The notes beneath the pieces were generated by a model. It saw only the letters and a list, made by a program, of their open reading frames with translations, had not been told where the DNA came from and ran no database searches. This document shows, piece after piece, positions 35,242 to 44,232 of a stretch of 53,068 bases of DNA; position 1 is the stretch's first letter; every line of letters begins with the position of its first letter. A program made the translations under genes and the position numbers. The DNA is from Pseudomonas putida (GTDB lineage Bacteria; Pseudomonadota; Gammaproteobacteria; Pseudomonadales; Pseudomonadaceae): the NCBI RefSeq assembly GCF_001976065.1, contig NZ_MNAH01000001.1, positions 734,439 through 787,506 of the forward strand, given 5' to 3'.

Positions 35242-36150
35242 GTGATCACTTCCCGCCTTCGTACCCTGCGTGACCATATCCGTTGGGCCGTCAGCCGCTT
35301 CCATGGGGAGGATCTGTTTTTCGGCCATGGGACCGACAACGCCTGGGACGAAGCCCGTCAACTGGTGCTGGGTGCGCTGCACTTGCCGTGGGAAATCTCC
35401 GACAGTTACCTGGACTGCAATCTGGAAGAAGACGAAGTCGTCCACCTGCAACACCTGCTCAAGCGCCGGATCGAAGAGCGGGTGCCCACCGCTTACCTGC
35501 TGGGTGAAGCCTGGTTCTGCGGCCTGTCGTTCATTGTCGATGAGCGCGTGCTGATCCCGCGCTCGCCGATTGGCGAACTGATCGAAAACCGTTTCACCCC
35601 ATGGCTGGGTACCGAGCCGGCGCGGATTCTCGACTTGTGCACCGGCTCCGGCTGCATCGGCATCGCTTGTGCCTACGAGTTCAAGAATGCTGAAGTGGTG
35701 CTGGCCGACCTGTCTTTCGAAGCGCTGGAGGTGGCGAACCAGAACATCGAGCGCCATGGTGTCGACGAGCGTGTCTACACCGTGCAGGGCGATGGTTTCG
35801 ATGGCTTGCCGGGGCAGCGTTTCGACCTGATCGTGTCGAACCCGCCGTACGTGGACGCCGAGGATTTCGCCGACATGCCGGACGAGTACCAGCACGAGCC
35901 GGAGCTGGGCCTGGCTTGCGGCGATGACGGCTTGAACCTGGTGCGACGCATGCTGGCCGAGGCCGCGGATCACCTCACCGAGAAGGGCCTGCTGATTGTC
36001 GAAGTGGGCAACAGCCAGGTGCATGTCGAGGCGTTGTACCCGCAGGTCGATTTCGCCTGGCTGGAGTTCGAGCGCGGCGGGCATGGTGTGTTCATGTTGA
36101 CGGCCGAGCAGTGCCGCGATCATCAGGCATTGTTCGCGTCCCGCGTCTGA
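35242..36150 (+). CDS. prmB: 50S ribosomal protein L3 glutamine methyltransferase
   Basis: PrmB methylates the side-chain nitrogen of a glutamine in ribosomal protein L3 using S-adenosylmethionine. The 302-aa product shows a helical N-terminal domain, the SAM-binding [18 protein letters not shown] (about residues 131-148) and the catalytic NPPY in [15 protein letters not shown] (about residue 200). GTG/ATG context: the reading starts at GTG-GTGATC with the M at 35242. The order prmB, unknown, hydrolase, aroC is the one I recall from other pseudomonads. Confidence 0.93.
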   Translation: MITSRLRTLRDHIRWAVSRFHGEDLFFGHGTDNAWDEARQLVLGALHLPWEISDSYLDCNLEEDEVVHLQHLLKRRIEERVPTAYLLGEAWFCGLSFIVDERVLIPRSPIGELIENRFTPWLGTEPARILDLCTGSGCIGIACAYEFKNAEVVLADLSFEALEVANQNIERHGVDERVYTVQGDGFDGLPGQRFDLIVSNPPYVDAEDFADMPDEYQHEPELGLACGDDGLNLVRRMLAEAADHLTEKGLLIVEVGNSQVHVEALYPQVDFAWLEFERGGHGVFMLTAEQCRDHQALFASRV

Positions 36151-36158
36151 CCCGTCCT

Positions 36159-36189
36159 GACCGTTTCCACGCAGAGCGTGGGAACGGTC
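36159..36189. repeat. Interspersed palindrome between prmB and the next gene
   Basis: A 13-bp stem (gaccgtttccacg / cgtgggaacggtc, one G-T pair) with loop cagag fills the gap between two converging genes. The CCCACGC-TCTGCGTGGG core is a palindrome seen repeatedly in fluorescent pseudomonad genomes, as I recall. It can serve as a bidirectional terminator but has no U-run. Confidence 0.55.
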
Positions 36190-36195
36190 ACCGTC

Positions 36196-36987
36196 TCAAC
36201 GGTGCGTCGCAATCCAGATCAACAACCCCGCCTGAAACACCGCAAACGCCACCAGACACGCAATGGTAAAGCGCAAACCGGCGTCTTCACGCTGGTATTT
36301 GCTGACCTTCTCTTCGTGTTTCTTGAGTTTGACTTCCTGCTCGGCCAGGTTCTGCTCGGCTTGCTGGAGCATCTGCGCCGCCTCGAGAATTGTCACCACC
36401 TGGACTTTCTCGGTGTTCCAGTCGCCCAGCAAGTCACCAACCCTGACTTCTGTGACGCTGCCTTTCAAATGCTGGGCATCGGCGTAGACCACGTCGAAAC
36501 CGTGCACCCGCAAAAAGTGATCGCGACGCAGGCGCGTGTCTTCGTTCAGCGCGTCCTTGTTGTTGAGGTCGGTGCCCTCTACGGTGTAACCCGGCCAGCG
36601 TTTTTTCGCCCAGTTGATGCCGTGTGCGGCCATGAAGCGGCCGATGCCGCGGTTCAGCGGTTCGATTTGCAGGCCGCTGTCAGGTCCGAAATGCACGCGT
36701 TTTTCCGCGTGATCGACCCACACGTCCAGATGATTCTGCTCCTTTCGCACCCGCTGGCCGGGCAGGGTGATGCGCATGCGCATCAGGCTGCGAGCCTTGT
36801 CGTGGCGCTCGGCATAACCGAACTCGACAAAGCGCAGGGGCCGCCCACCGGTATTGCGATCGGTCTGCAGCGGCGCCAGACGGAGCATCTTCGGGTGCTC
36901 GACGTCGACGTCCGCCCAGGGCAGCTCGACCACTGGCGGTGCCTCTTTTTCAGCGGTGGTGTCGGGTGAAGTCGGGGTATCGGTCAT
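36196..36987 (-). CDS. Unknown protein with GNAT-like core, coiled coil and C-terminal membrane anchor
   Basis: A 263-aa protein. Residues 1-25 are acidic and probably disordered. The middle (about 60-180) runs as GNAT proteins do: FVEFGYAERHDKARSLMRMR, then RGIGRFMAAHGINWAKKRWPG in the acetyl-CoA-loop position, and RRDHFLRVHGFDVVYAD like the closing helix and strand. An EEKVSK-type charged coiled coil (about 195-235) leads to one transmembrane helix (FTIACLVAFAVFQAGLLIWI) at the very end. It is therefore probably tail-anchored with its bulk in the cytoplasm. The GNAT resemblance is my reading and is weak; no function is assigned. Confidence 0.7.
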   Translation of the reverse strand: MTDTPTSPDTTAEKEAPPVVELPWADVDVEHPKMLRLAPLQTDRNTGGRPLRFVEFGYAERHDKARSLMRMRITLPGQRVRKEQNHLDVWVDHAEKRVHFGPDSGLQIEPLNRGIGRFMAAHGINWAKKRWPGYTVEGTDLNNKDALNEDTRLRRDHFLRVHGFDVVYADAQHLKGSVTEVRVGDLLGDWNTEKVQVVTILEAAQMLQQAEQNLAEQEVKLKKHEEKVSKYQREDAGLRFTIACLVAFAVFQAGLLIWIATHR

Positions 36988-37085
36988 AACGGCGAGATCC
37001 TGTCCAAGCTCTGCTTGTCGCCAGCGATGGCACTGGCGACAAAGGCTTATCGGCCGTTTTTTTCAAGACTGGAGGGCAACAGCGC

Positions 37086-38036
37086 TCAAGAAGCGCGAAG
37101 TCCGTCAATAAAAGCGAGGATTCGCGTGCCGAGTTCCGCTGCCAGCGGCAATTGCGGGTCTTTGTAGGAAGCCAATTGGCGCTTGACGTCGTTGGGCACG
37201 ATGCGCATGACGTGGTTCATGCCTTCGATCAGCGCCAGTTCGGCGTCCGGTTTGGCCGCCTTGAGCAACCGGGCGTCATTGACCCCGACCTGGATGTCAT
37301 TGCTGCCCTGGATGATCAGCGCCGGCATTTTCAGCTTCGCGAACGCCGCAGCGGGATCCTGGCGGAACAGCGAAATCAGGTACGGCTGCACACTGGGACG
37401 GAAAATCACCTGCAGGCGCGCTGGCACGTTGTCGTCGGTTTTCCCGGCCTTGAGGCTGTCGAGCAGTTCATTGCTGCGCAGCAGCAGTGGGGCAGGCAGG
37501 CGATTGCCCAGTTGCTGGCGCAGCACCTGGTCGATCGGCCGGGCGCTGCCGGACACGGAAATAACCGCCGCCGCATCGACGCTCGGCGCCGCGAGGCTGG
37601 CGATCAAGGCACCTTCGCTGTGGCCCAGCAGGATCAGCTGGCTGAAGCGCGGGTCGGTCTTGAGTTTGCGGCCCCAGGCTTGGGTGTCGGCCACATAGGC
37701 TTCCACCGACAAATTGCGTTCGTCAGGGGTAGCGGGCAGGCTCGCCGCCACGCCGCGCTTGTCGTAGCGCACGCTGGCGATGTTGTGTTTGGCCAGCACC
37801 CAGGCCAGGCGCTTGAGGCTGTCATTGCGCCCGCCCTCGGGATTGTTTCCGTCGCGATCGGTTGGGCCGGAGCCGGAAATGATCAAGACAACCGGCACTG
37901 GTGTGTCGGATTTAGGCAGCAACAAGGAGCCGAAAAGCTCACCGGTGCCGGTATCCAGGGTGATCGGCCGCTGCAGGACAGTGGCCTGGGCGAAGCCGGA
38001 AATCAGGGTAAGGCTCAAGGCTATAACTCGCAGCAT
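37086..38036 (-). CDS. Secreted or periplasmic alpha/beta hydrolase
   Basis: A 316-aa serine hydrolase. The signal peptide MLRVIALSLTLISGFAQA is followed by a mature domain with VPVVLIISGSGPTDRDGNNP (oxyanion region typical of the acyl-CoA-thioester-like branch), ASVRYDKRGVAASLP, and the nucleophile elbow LILLGHSEGALIA. The acid residue is in IIQGSNDIQVG and the histidine in IEGMNHVMRIV. ATG 38036 is chosen because it begins the signal peptide; the longer frame lacks one. It is divergent from aroC. The substrate is unknown, and an esterase or peptidase role is possible. Confidence 0.87.
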   Translation of the reverse strand: MLRVIALSLTLISGFAQATVLQRPITLDTGTGELFGSLLLPKSDTPVPVVLIISGSGPTDRDGNNPEGGRNDSLKRLAWVLAKHNIASVRYDKRGVAASLPATPDERNLSVEAYVADTQAWGRKLKTDPRFSQLILLGHSEGALIASLAAPSVDAAAVISVSGSARPIDQVLRQQLGNRLPAPLLLRSNELLDSLKAGKTDDNVPARLQVIFRPSVQPYLISLFRQDPAAAFAKLKMPALIIQGSNDIQVGVNDARLLKAAKPDAELALIEGMNHVMRIVPNDVKRQLASYKDPQLPLAAELGTRILAFIDGLRAS

Positions 38037-38179
38037 TGTCGGGCCATCATCATCGAGGTGCCGGTTGGACTCGCAAGCACCCATAAGGTTCGGGCATAGG
38101 TTCGAGGATGAACTACTTGGATAGCCTGCGTATACTGGCGCGCATTACGTATTCAGGTTCATTTCACGGAGCGTCCTGC

Positions 38180-39271
38180 ATGTCCGGCAATACCTACGGC
38201 AAGCTGTTCACTGTCACCACCGCTGGCGAAAGCCATGGACCGGCGTTGGTCGCCATTGTCGATGGCTGCCCGCCGGGCCTGGAGATTTCCCTTGAGGATC
38301 TGCAGCGCGACCTGGATCGGCGAAAGCCTGGCACCAGTCGTCACACCACCCAGCGCCAGGAGGCCGACGAAGTCGAAATCCTCTCGGGCGTGTTCGAGGG
38401 GCGCACCACCGGCTGCTCCATCGGCTTGCTGATTCGCAACACCGACCAGAAGTCCAAGGACTACTCGGCGATCAAGGACTTGTTCCGTCCGGCACACGCC
38501 GACTACACCTACCACCACAAATACGGTGAGCGCGATTATCGCGGCGGCGGCCGCAGCTCGGCCCGGGAAACCGCGATGCGCGTGGCAGCCGGCGCAATTG
38601 CCAAGAAGTACCTGGCGACCCAGGGCATCGTCATTCGCGGCTACATGAGCCAGCTCGGCCCGATCGAAATCCCGTTCAAGACCTGGGATTCGGTGGAGCA
38701 GAACGCATTTTTCAGCCCCGATCCGGACAAAGTGCCGGAGCTGGAAGCCTATATGGACCAGTTGCGCCGCGACCAGGATTCGGTGGGTGCAAAGATCACC
38801 GTGGTCGCCGAAGGCGTGATGCCAGGGTTGGGCGAGCCGATTTTCGACCGTCTTGACGCGGAACTGGCCCATGCCCTGATGAGCATCAACGCGGTCAAGG
38901 GCGTGGAAATCGGCGCCGGTTTCGCCAGCGTCGCCCAGCGCGGCACCGAGCATCGCGATGAAATGACGCCAGAAGGTTTCCTCAGCAACAACGCGGGCGG
39001 CATTCTCGGCGGCATCTCGTCCGGCCAGCCGATCGTGGCCCACCTGGCGTTGAAGCCGACGTCCAGCATCACCACGCCGGGCCGATCCATCGACATCCAT
39101 GGCAACCCGGTGGACGTCATCACCAAGGGCCGTCACGACCCGTGCGTCGGCATCCGCGCCACGCCGATCGCCGAAGCGATGATGGCTATCGTGCTGATGG
39201 ACCACCTGCTGCGTCATCGTGGCCAGAACGCTGATGTGCGGGTGAACACGCCGGTGCTGGGCCAGATTTGA
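38180..39271 (+). CDS. aroC: Chorismate synthase
   Basis: AroC eliminates phosphate from 5-enolpyruvylshikimate 3-phosphate to make chorismate, the branch point of aromatic amino acid synthesis, with reduced FMN as cofactor. The 363-aa product begins [22 protein letters not shown], the family signature. It carries [30 protein letters not shown] and the closing [22 protein letters not shown] 38180 with CGGAG upstream is the true start; a longer frame from 38108 is spurious. An MFS gene starts seven bases after the stop and probably shares the transcript. Confidence 0.96.
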   Translation: MSGNTYGKLFTVTTAGESHGPALVAIVDGCPPGLEISLEDLQRDLDRRKPGTSRHTTQRQEADEVEILSGVFEGRTTGCSIGLLIRNTDQKSKDYSAIKDLFRPAHADYTYHHKYGERDYRGGGRSSARETAMRVAAGAIAKKYLATQGIVIRGYMSQLGPIEIPFKTWDSVEQNAFFSPDPDKVPELEAYMDQLRRDQDSVGAKITVVAEGVMPGLGEPIFDRLDAELAHALMSINAVKGVEIGAGFASVAQRGTEHRDEMTPEGFLSNNAGGILGGISSGQPIVAHLALKPTSSITTPGRSIDIHGNPVDVITKGRHDPCVGIRATPIAEAMMAIVLMDHLLRHRGQNADVRVNTPVLGQI

Positions 39272-39278
39272 GTCAACG

Positions 39279-40439
39279 GTGACGGCGCTCCCGTACTGGC
39301 GGCTTTCCAGCTTTTATCTGTTTTATTTCGCCTTGCTCGGTTCGACAGCGCCTTTTCTGGCGCTGTACTTCGATCACCTGGGATTCTCCGCGGCGCGCAT
39401 CGGCGAGCTGGTGGCAATCCCCATGCTGATGCGTTGCGTGGCCCCGAACCTCTGGGGCTGGCTCGGCGACTATACCGGGCGGCGGCTGGCCATCGTGCGC
39501 TTCGGCGCAGTGTGCACGTTGCTGACTTTTTCGCTGATCTTCGTCAGCCAGACCTATGCCTGGCTGGCGATGGTCATGGCCTTGCACGCGTTCTTCTGGC
39601 ATGCGGTGCTGCCGCAGTTCGAGGTCATTACCCTGGCGCACCTGCAAGGCCAGGCCTCCCGCTACAGCCAGATTCGCCTGTGGGGCTCGATCGGTTTCAT
39701 CATCACGGTGGTGGCGCTCGGGCGCTTGTTCGAATGGCTCAGCCTGGACATTTACCCCGCGGCGCTGGTGCTGATCATGGCCGGGATCGTCCTCAGCAGC
39801 CTGTGGGTCCCGAACGCCCACCCCGTCCAGGGCGAGCGACTGACCGGAGAGGGTTTCCTTGCACAACTGCGCAGCCCCGGGGTGTTGGCGTTTTACGCGT
39901 GCGTGGCGCTGATGCAAATGAGCCACGGTCCGTATTACACCTTTCTCACCCTGCACCTGGAGCGACTGGGCTACAGCCGGGGCGTGATCGGCATGCTCTG
40001 GGCCGTTGGCGTGGTGGCCGAGGTGCTGATGTTCATGGCGATGAGCCGGATCCTCGCGCGCTTCTCGGTACGGCGCGTGCTGCTGGCGAGTTTTCTTCTG
40101 GCCGCGTTGCGTTGGCTGCTGCTCGGTTCGTTGGCCGAATTCCTCTGGGTGTTGTTGTTTGCCCAAGTGTTGCACGCAGCGACGTTCGGCAGCTTTCACG
40201 CCGCGGCCATCCAGTTTGTGCAGCGCAGCTTCGGCCCACGCCAGCAAGGGCAGGGCCAGGCGTTGTACGCCGCCCTGGCCGGCACCGGTGGCGCAGTGGG
40301 CGCGCTGTATTCCGGTTACAGCTGGAATGCCCTTGGCGCCCCCTTAACCTTTAGTATTGCCAGCCTCGCAGCGCTGGCGGCAGCCGTTATCATTGCCACA
40401 CGAATGCAAGAGGACACGCGCTCCCTCTTGAACCCTTAA
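39279..40439 (+). CDS. MFS transporter of the phenylpropionate-permease (HcaT-like) type
   Basis: A 386-aa inner-membrane carrier with 12 hydrophobic segments. The start (WRLSSFYLFYFALLGSTAPFLALYF) and RCVAPNLWGWLGDYTGRRLAIVRFG are characteristic of the MFS_1-like branch that includes HcaT and other nucleoside/phenylpropionate carriers. The GTG start lies seven bases after the aroC stop. This aroC-MFS pair is conserved in Pseudomonas and is usually followed by mtnB-mtnD-mtnC, suggesting a link to methylthio-sugar or aromatic metabolism. The substrate is not established. Confidence 0.87.
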   Translation: MTALPYWRLSSFYLFYFALLGSTAPFLALYFDHLGFSAARIGELVAIPMLMRCVAPNLWGWLGDYTGRRLAIVRFGAVCTLLTFSLIFVSQTYAWLAMVMALHAFFWHAVLPQFEVITLAHLQGQASRYSQIRLWGSIGFIITVVALGRLFEWLSLDIYPAALVLIMAGIVLSSLWVPNAHPVQGERLTGEGFLAQLRSPGVLAFYACVALMQMSHGPYYTFLTLHLERLGYSRGVIGMLWAVGVVAEVLMFMAMSRILARFSVRRVLLASFLLAALRWLLLGSLAEFLWVLLFAQVLHAATFGSFHAAAIQFVQRSFGPRQQGQGQALYAALAGTGGAVGALYSGYSWNALGAPLTFSIASLAALAAAVIIATRMQEDTRSLLNP

Positions 40440-40451
40440 GGAGTTGCCCAG

Positions 40452-41009
40452 ATGAGCAGCCTGTCCGTTTATCACGTTTCCAGTCCTGAATTACCCAACA
40501 AGGTGCTGACCCATTTCGAAGACATCGCCTCGACCCTCGCCGAGCAGGGCGTGCGCTTCGACCGCTGGCCAGCCACGGCGAAGATCCGTCCCGGCGCCAG
40601 CCACGAAGATGTCATCAATGCCTATCAGGCGCCGATCGACAGCCTGATGACCGAGCACGGGTTGCGCGCGGTCGATGTGATCAGCCTCGACCGCGATCAC
40701 CCGCAAAAAGACTCGATTCGCACCAGTCTGTTCGACGAACAGCGTCAGGACCAGGACGAAGTCCTGCTGTTCGCTTCGGGAAGCGCCTTGATATCTGTGC
40801 GCATCGACGATTACGTCTACGCCGTGCTGTGCGAGAAAAATGACCTGATTGCGCTGCCGGCGGGCACTCGGCAGTGGCTGGACATTGGCGAACAGCCCTT
40901 TGTCGTGGCTCTGCGTCTATCCGTAGGCCAGCCTCGGCAGGCCAATTTCACCGGCGACGACATTGCCGGTCGATTCCCGCGAATGGACGACTTGGCGATC
41001 AGTCACTGA
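40452..41009 (+). CDS. Acireductone dioxygenase homologue with all metal-ligand histidines replaced by glutamine
   Basis: A 185-aa cupin clearly homologous to acireductone dioxygenase (MtnD), which acts in methionine salvage: SSLSVYHVSSPELPNKVLTHFEDIASTLAEQGVRFDRW at the start, DDYVYAVLCEKNDLIALPAGT in the middle, and NFTGDDIAGRFPRMDDL at the end. Active MtnD binds Fe or Ni through H-x-H-x3-E and a third histidine. Here the site reads EQRQDQDEV (Q97, Q99, E103) and TRQWLDIG (Q141), so all three histidines are glutamines, each by a CAG codon. Only the glutamate remains. It follows aroC and the MFS gene with 12 bases between. Loss of dioxygenase activity is likely; a new role is possible. Confidence 0.9.
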   Translation: MSSLSVYHVSSPELPNKVLTHFEDIASTLAEQGVRFDRWPATAKIRPGASHEDVINAYQAPIDSLMTEHGLRAVDVISLDRDHPQKDSIRTSLFDEQRQDQDEVLLFASGSALISVRIDDYVYAVLCEKNDLIALPAGTRQWLDIGEQPFVVALRLSVGQPRQANFTGDDIAGRFPRMDDLAISH

Positions 41010-41020
41010 CCAAACAAATC

Positions 41021-41051
41021 CAGGCCGTGAAGCGCAAGCTTGCACGGCCTG
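41021..41051. terminator. Bidirectional terminator between two converging genes
   Basis: A 9-bp stem (caggccgtg / cacggcctg) encloses a second small hairpin (aagcgcaagctt). T-rich bases follow on the plus strand (ttggttt) and on the minus strand (ggatttgttt). It serves the acireductone-dioxygenase-like gene and the converging DUF3509 gene. Confidence 0.7.
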
Positions 41052-41073
41052 TTGGTTTAACGCGGCGCGACAC

Positions 41074-41349
41074 TTACAGCGAATGATAGGTCGGCAAGGC
41101 AAAGCGCTGCTGGCTTTGCAGCATGGAGATTTGCGGCAACTCGCTGGCCTGTTCGGCCAGATCGCGGCGGATGGCGCTGATGACCCACGACAATTGGTCG
41201 CCATTGTGCAGTTGCTGGTAGGAAATCGAACGTTTGAATTCCCTGCCTTCGCTGCGCAAGGTGAGCAGGATCCCACCGTCTGGTCGATCCTGGGTGGTCA
41301 CGTCGAAGTTGGAGAACAAGGAAGAGAATTTTTCTTGGATCAGGCTCAT
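41074..41349 (-). CDS. DUF3509-family small protein
   Basis: A 91-aa cytoplasmic protein. It opens MSLIQEKFSSLFSNFDVT, followed by PDGGILLTLRSEGREFKRSISYQQL and VISAIRRDLAEQ, which I recognise as the DUF3509 pattern almost confined to pseudomonads. Its role is unknown. ATG 41349 is preferred to an upstream in-frame start at 41385, which would add a short, non-conserved extension. It stands alone, convergent with the gene on the left. Confidence 0.8.
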   Translation of the reverse strand: MSLIQEKFSSLFSNFDVTTQDRPDGGILLTLRSEGREFKRSISYQQLHNGDQLSWVISAIRRDLAEQASELPQISMLQSQQRFALPTYHSL

Positions 41350-41693
41350 GTCTATCAGCTCCGTTAGCTCTTGAATGGCAAGCATGAGTAGACGGTTGCA
41401 GTGATTGTGCCAGTATTTGCGCCTCTAAAATATTCAATTAAAACAATAACTTATAGATTCTGATGTTTTTTGCTTTCGTGCAATCTGCATGAATGGCTAT
41501 CGTGCATCCTGCATTTTGCGTGGTCGTCGGCGTTTCGATGGAACCATTTGTCGCGTACGCGCTCATGATTTCAAACGAGGTTGTCGCGGATACAAAACAT
41601 TTCAAAAACCGCGTGTACAGCTGCAGAACCGTTGACGTATTTTCGGGGTCGATCAATGCCGCCCGACAATAAGAAGATTCAACGGGAACCGCC
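41350..41693. other. Intergenic region upstream of the acyl-CoA synthetase gene, with direct repeats
   Basis: There is no credible gene in these 344 bases, which are AT-rich near 41430-41470. Two direct repeats, tcgtgcaatctgcat (41476-41490) and tcgtgcatcctgcat (41500-41514), match at 13 of 15 bases and are 24 bases apart. They may bind a regulator of the downstream gene. Confidence 0.5.
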
Positions 41694-43532
41694 ATGAGCC
41701 GCACGCAGCGCGACACCATCACCTGGGGCATGATGCTCCGCAAGCTGCCTTCCATTGCCAAAGCCATTCCTCGGGTGGTCAAGGGCATGAAGGTTGCCAA
41801 CGTCAAGGATCCGACCCAGGCGTGTGGGCTGGGCTGGAGTTTCGAGCAGGCCACCCTGCGCAATCCCGAAGGCCCGGCCTTGCTCTGCGGCGAAGTGCAA
41901 CTGACTTACGCCCAGGTCAACCGTTGGGCCAACTCCATCGCCCATCACCTGATCGCCGAGGGCATTGGCAAGGGCGACGTGGTGGCGGTGTTCATGGAGA
42001 ACCGCCCGGAACTGCTGGTGACCCTCCTGGCGGTGGCCAAGGTCGGTGCCATCGGCGCGTTGCTCAACACCTCGCAAACCCGCGATACCCTGACCCACAG
42101 CCTGAACCTGGTGACGCCGGCGGCCATTGTCGTTGGCGCGGAGCTGGTCCCGGCCTACCTGGCCGTGCGCGAACGGGTACCGATCGAAATGACGCGTACC
42201 TGGTTCGTTGCCGACCAGGACACCTACAGCCACCCGGGAATTGCGCCCGAGGGGTTCGTCAACCTGATGACGGCCAGCATCGATGCCTGCAGCGACAACC
42301 CCGCCAGCAGCCGGCAGGTCTTTTTCGACGATCCCTGTTTCTACATCTATACCTCGGGCACCACCGGGTTGCCCAAGGCCGGGGTTTTCAAGCACGGGCG
42401 CTGGATGCGCAGTTGCGCCAGCTTCGGCATGATCGCCCTGGATATGCGTCCCGAGGACATCGTCTACTGTCCGTTGCCGCTCTATCACGCCACCGGCCTG
42501 TGCGTGTGCTGGGGCTCGGCCATCAGCGGGGCCTCGGGGTTCGCCATCCGCCGCAAGTTCAGTGCCAGCCAGTTCTGGAGCGACGTTCGCAAGTACCGGG
42601 CAACCACCCTGGGCTATGTCGGCGAACTATGTCGCTACCTGGTCGACCAGCCTCCCAGTGCCGACGACAGTAAGCACGGCGTGACCAAGATGATCGGCAA
42701 CGGTCTGCGTCCCGGCGCCTGGGCCGAGTTCAAGACACGCTTCGCGGTCGAGCATATCTGCGAGCTGTATGCCGCCAGTGACGGCAACATCGGCTTTACC
42801 AACATCCTCAATTTCGACAATACCGTGGGCTTTTCCCTGATGTCCTGGGAGCTGGCGGCGTATGACCATGACAGCGGTGCGCCGACCCGCGGCGCCAATG
42901 GTTTCATGCGCAAGGTCGGCAAGGGCGAGCAGGGGCTGCTCCTGGCCAGGATCGACGACAAGGCACCGCTGGATGGTTACACCGACCCGCGCAAGACCGA
43001 AAAAGTCGTGCTGCACGACGTGTTCGTCAAGGGCGACCGCTACTTCAACACCGGCGACCTGCTGCGCAACATCGGTTTCGGTCATGCCCAGTTTGTCGAT
43101 CGCCTGGGCGACACCTACCGCTGGAAGGGTGAAAACGTGTCGACCACCGAGGTCGAGAACGTCCTGCTGATGCACCCGAATATTTCCGAGGCCGTGGCCT
43201 ATGGTGTGGAAGTGCGCAATACCAACGGCCGTGCCGGGATGGCGGCGATCACTCCCGCGGAATCCCTGGCGACCCTGGATTTCAGCGAGTTGCTGGCCTT
43301 CGCCCGACAGCACATGCCGGCCTACGCGGTGCCGCTGTTTTTGCGGGTAAAAGTGAAAATGGAAACCACCGGGACGTTCAAATACCAGAAGACCCGCCTC
43401 AAGGACGAAGCGTTCGACCCCGGCAGGACCGGCGAAGACCCGATCTATGCCTGGTTGCCGGGAACCGAGACGTATGTGCAGGTCACCGAGCAGGTGCTGG
43501 CAGACATCCAGGGTGGCAAGCATCGCTACTGA
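41694..43532 (+). CDS. Long/very-long-chain acyl-CoA synthetase (FATP/FadD6-like)
   Basis: A 612-aa AMP-forming ligase that activates fatty acids to acyl-CoA. The ATP-binding loop is FYIYTSGTTGLPKAGVFKHGRW (about residues 220-240). Later motifs read VEHICELYAASDGNIGFTN, GDRYFNTGDLLRNIGFGHAQFVDRLGDTYRWKGENVSTTEVE, and the C-terminal lysine in GTFKYQKTRLKDEAFDP. The size and YAASDGN motif mark the fatty-acid-transport-protein branch rather than classic FadD. ATG 41694 is the start. It appears monocistronic. Its substrate chain length is not readable, and direct repeats upstream hint at specific regulation. Confidence 0.92.
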   Translation: MSRTQRDTITWGMMLRKLPSIAKAIPRVVKGMKVANVKDPTQACGLGWSFEQATLRNPEGPALLCGEVQLTYAQVNRWANSIAHHLIAEGIGKGDVVAVFMENRPELLVTLLAVAKVGAIGALLNTSQTRDTLTHSLNLVTPAAIVVGAELVPAYLAVRERVPIEMTRTWFVADQDTYSHPGIAPEGFVNLMTASIDACSDNPASSRQVFFDDPCFYIYTSGTTGLPKAGVFKHGRWMRSCASFGMIALDMRPEDIVYCPLPLYHATGLCVCWGSAISGASGFAIRRKFSASQFWSDVRKYRATTLGYVGELCRYLVDQPPSADDSKHGVTKMIGNGLRPGAWAEFKTRFAVEHICELYAASDGNIGFTNILNFDNTVGFSLMSWELAAYDHDSGAPTRGANGFMRKVGKGEQGLLLARIDDKAPLDGYTDPRKTEKVVLHDVFVKGDRYFNTGDLLRNIGFGHAQFVDRLGDTYRWKGENVSTTEVENVLLMHPNISEAVAYGVEVRNTNGRAGMAAITPAESLATLDFSELLAFARQHMPAYAVPLFLRVKVKMETTGTFKYQKTRLKDEAFDPGRTGEDPIYAWLPGTETYVQVTEQVLADIQGGKHRY

Positions 43533-43656
43533 ATATGAGGTCATTGAAGATGGCAATTGAAAAGGGCTATGGCCACGCATCAGAAAAAAGAAGTGACAGT
43601 GACGAGCACGCTCGGGAAACTGTCGGCTTTGTGAAAAACTGAAAGTGGAGCGTTCA

Positions 43657-44175
43657 ATGTCAGACAAAAGCCGCCAGATGACCCCCGAAGAAGCTGCCGA
43701 GTTTGCCGAACAGGTCTTCAACAAGGCGCGCGAAGGTGATGCGGCCATGATGGCAGCGCTGCTGAGCAAGGGCCTGCCGCCGAACCTGCGCAATCACAAG
43801 GGCGACACCTTGCTGATGCTGGCCGCTTATCACGGCCACGTGGACACGGTAAAAGTCTTGCTCGAACACAAGGCTGATCCGGAAATCCGCAACGACAACG
43901 GCCAGAGCCCGATTGCCGGCGCGGCATTCAAGGGTGACCTGGCCGTGATCAAGGCCCTGGTCGAAGGGGGCGCACAGGTTGAGGGTTCGTCCTTCGACGG
44001 CCGCACCGCGCTGATGATGGCCGCGATGTTCAACCGCGTCGAAGTCGTCGACTACCTGATCAGCAAGGGCGCCGATCCGCGAGCCAAAGACGCCAACGGC
44101 ATCACCGCGCTGGATGCCGCCAAGACCATGGGCGCCGTCGATACCGTTGCGCAGCTTGAGAAACTGCTGGGCTGA
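43657..44175 (+). CDS. Ankyrin-repeat protein
   Basis: A 172-aa protein made of about four ankyrin repeats: HKGDTLLMLAAYHGHVDTVKVLLEHKADPE, NDNGQSPIAGAAFKGDLAVIKALVEGGAQV, FDGRTALMMAAMFNRVEVVDYLISKGADP, and a final DANGITALDAAKTMGAVDTV. The first 30 residues form an acidic helical lead (MTPEEAAEFAEQVFNKAREGD). There is no signal peptide, so it is cytoplasmic. Pseudomonas proteins of this kind sometimes sit beside catalase genes and affect oxidative-stress resistance, but no catalase is adjacent here. ATG 43657 has GTGGAG upstream. The partner is unknown. Confidence 0.88.
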   Translation: MSDKSRQMTPEEAAEFAEQVFNKAREGDAAMMAALLSKGLPPNLRNHKGDTLLMLAAYHGHVDTVKVLLEHKADPEIRNDNGQSPIAGAAFKGDLAVIKALVEGGAQVEGSSFDGRTALMMAAMFNRVEVVDYLISKGADPRAKDANGITALDAAKTMGAVDTVAQLEKLLG

Positions 44176-44185
44176 CGGCATTTCC

Positions 44186-44224
44186 GGCCAGGTTCGATCA
44201 GCCGCCTTGCGCAAGGACCTGGCC
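44186..44224. terminator. Convergent stem-loop between the ankyrin and PBP-OmpA genes
   Basis: An 8-bp outer stem (ggccaggt / acctggcc) encloses a 12-base self-complementary ccttgcgcaagg. It lies in the 57-base gap between two converging stops. There is no U-run, so it may be a shared transcript end or an RNA barrier. Confidence 0.45.
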
Positions 44225-44232
44225 TGACAGGC

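Noticed and set aside
41438..41863. Open frame on the minus strand upstream of and overlapping the acyl-CoA synthetase gene
   Set aside because: It lies antisense to the real gene for much of its length, lacks a ribosome site and resembles no family.
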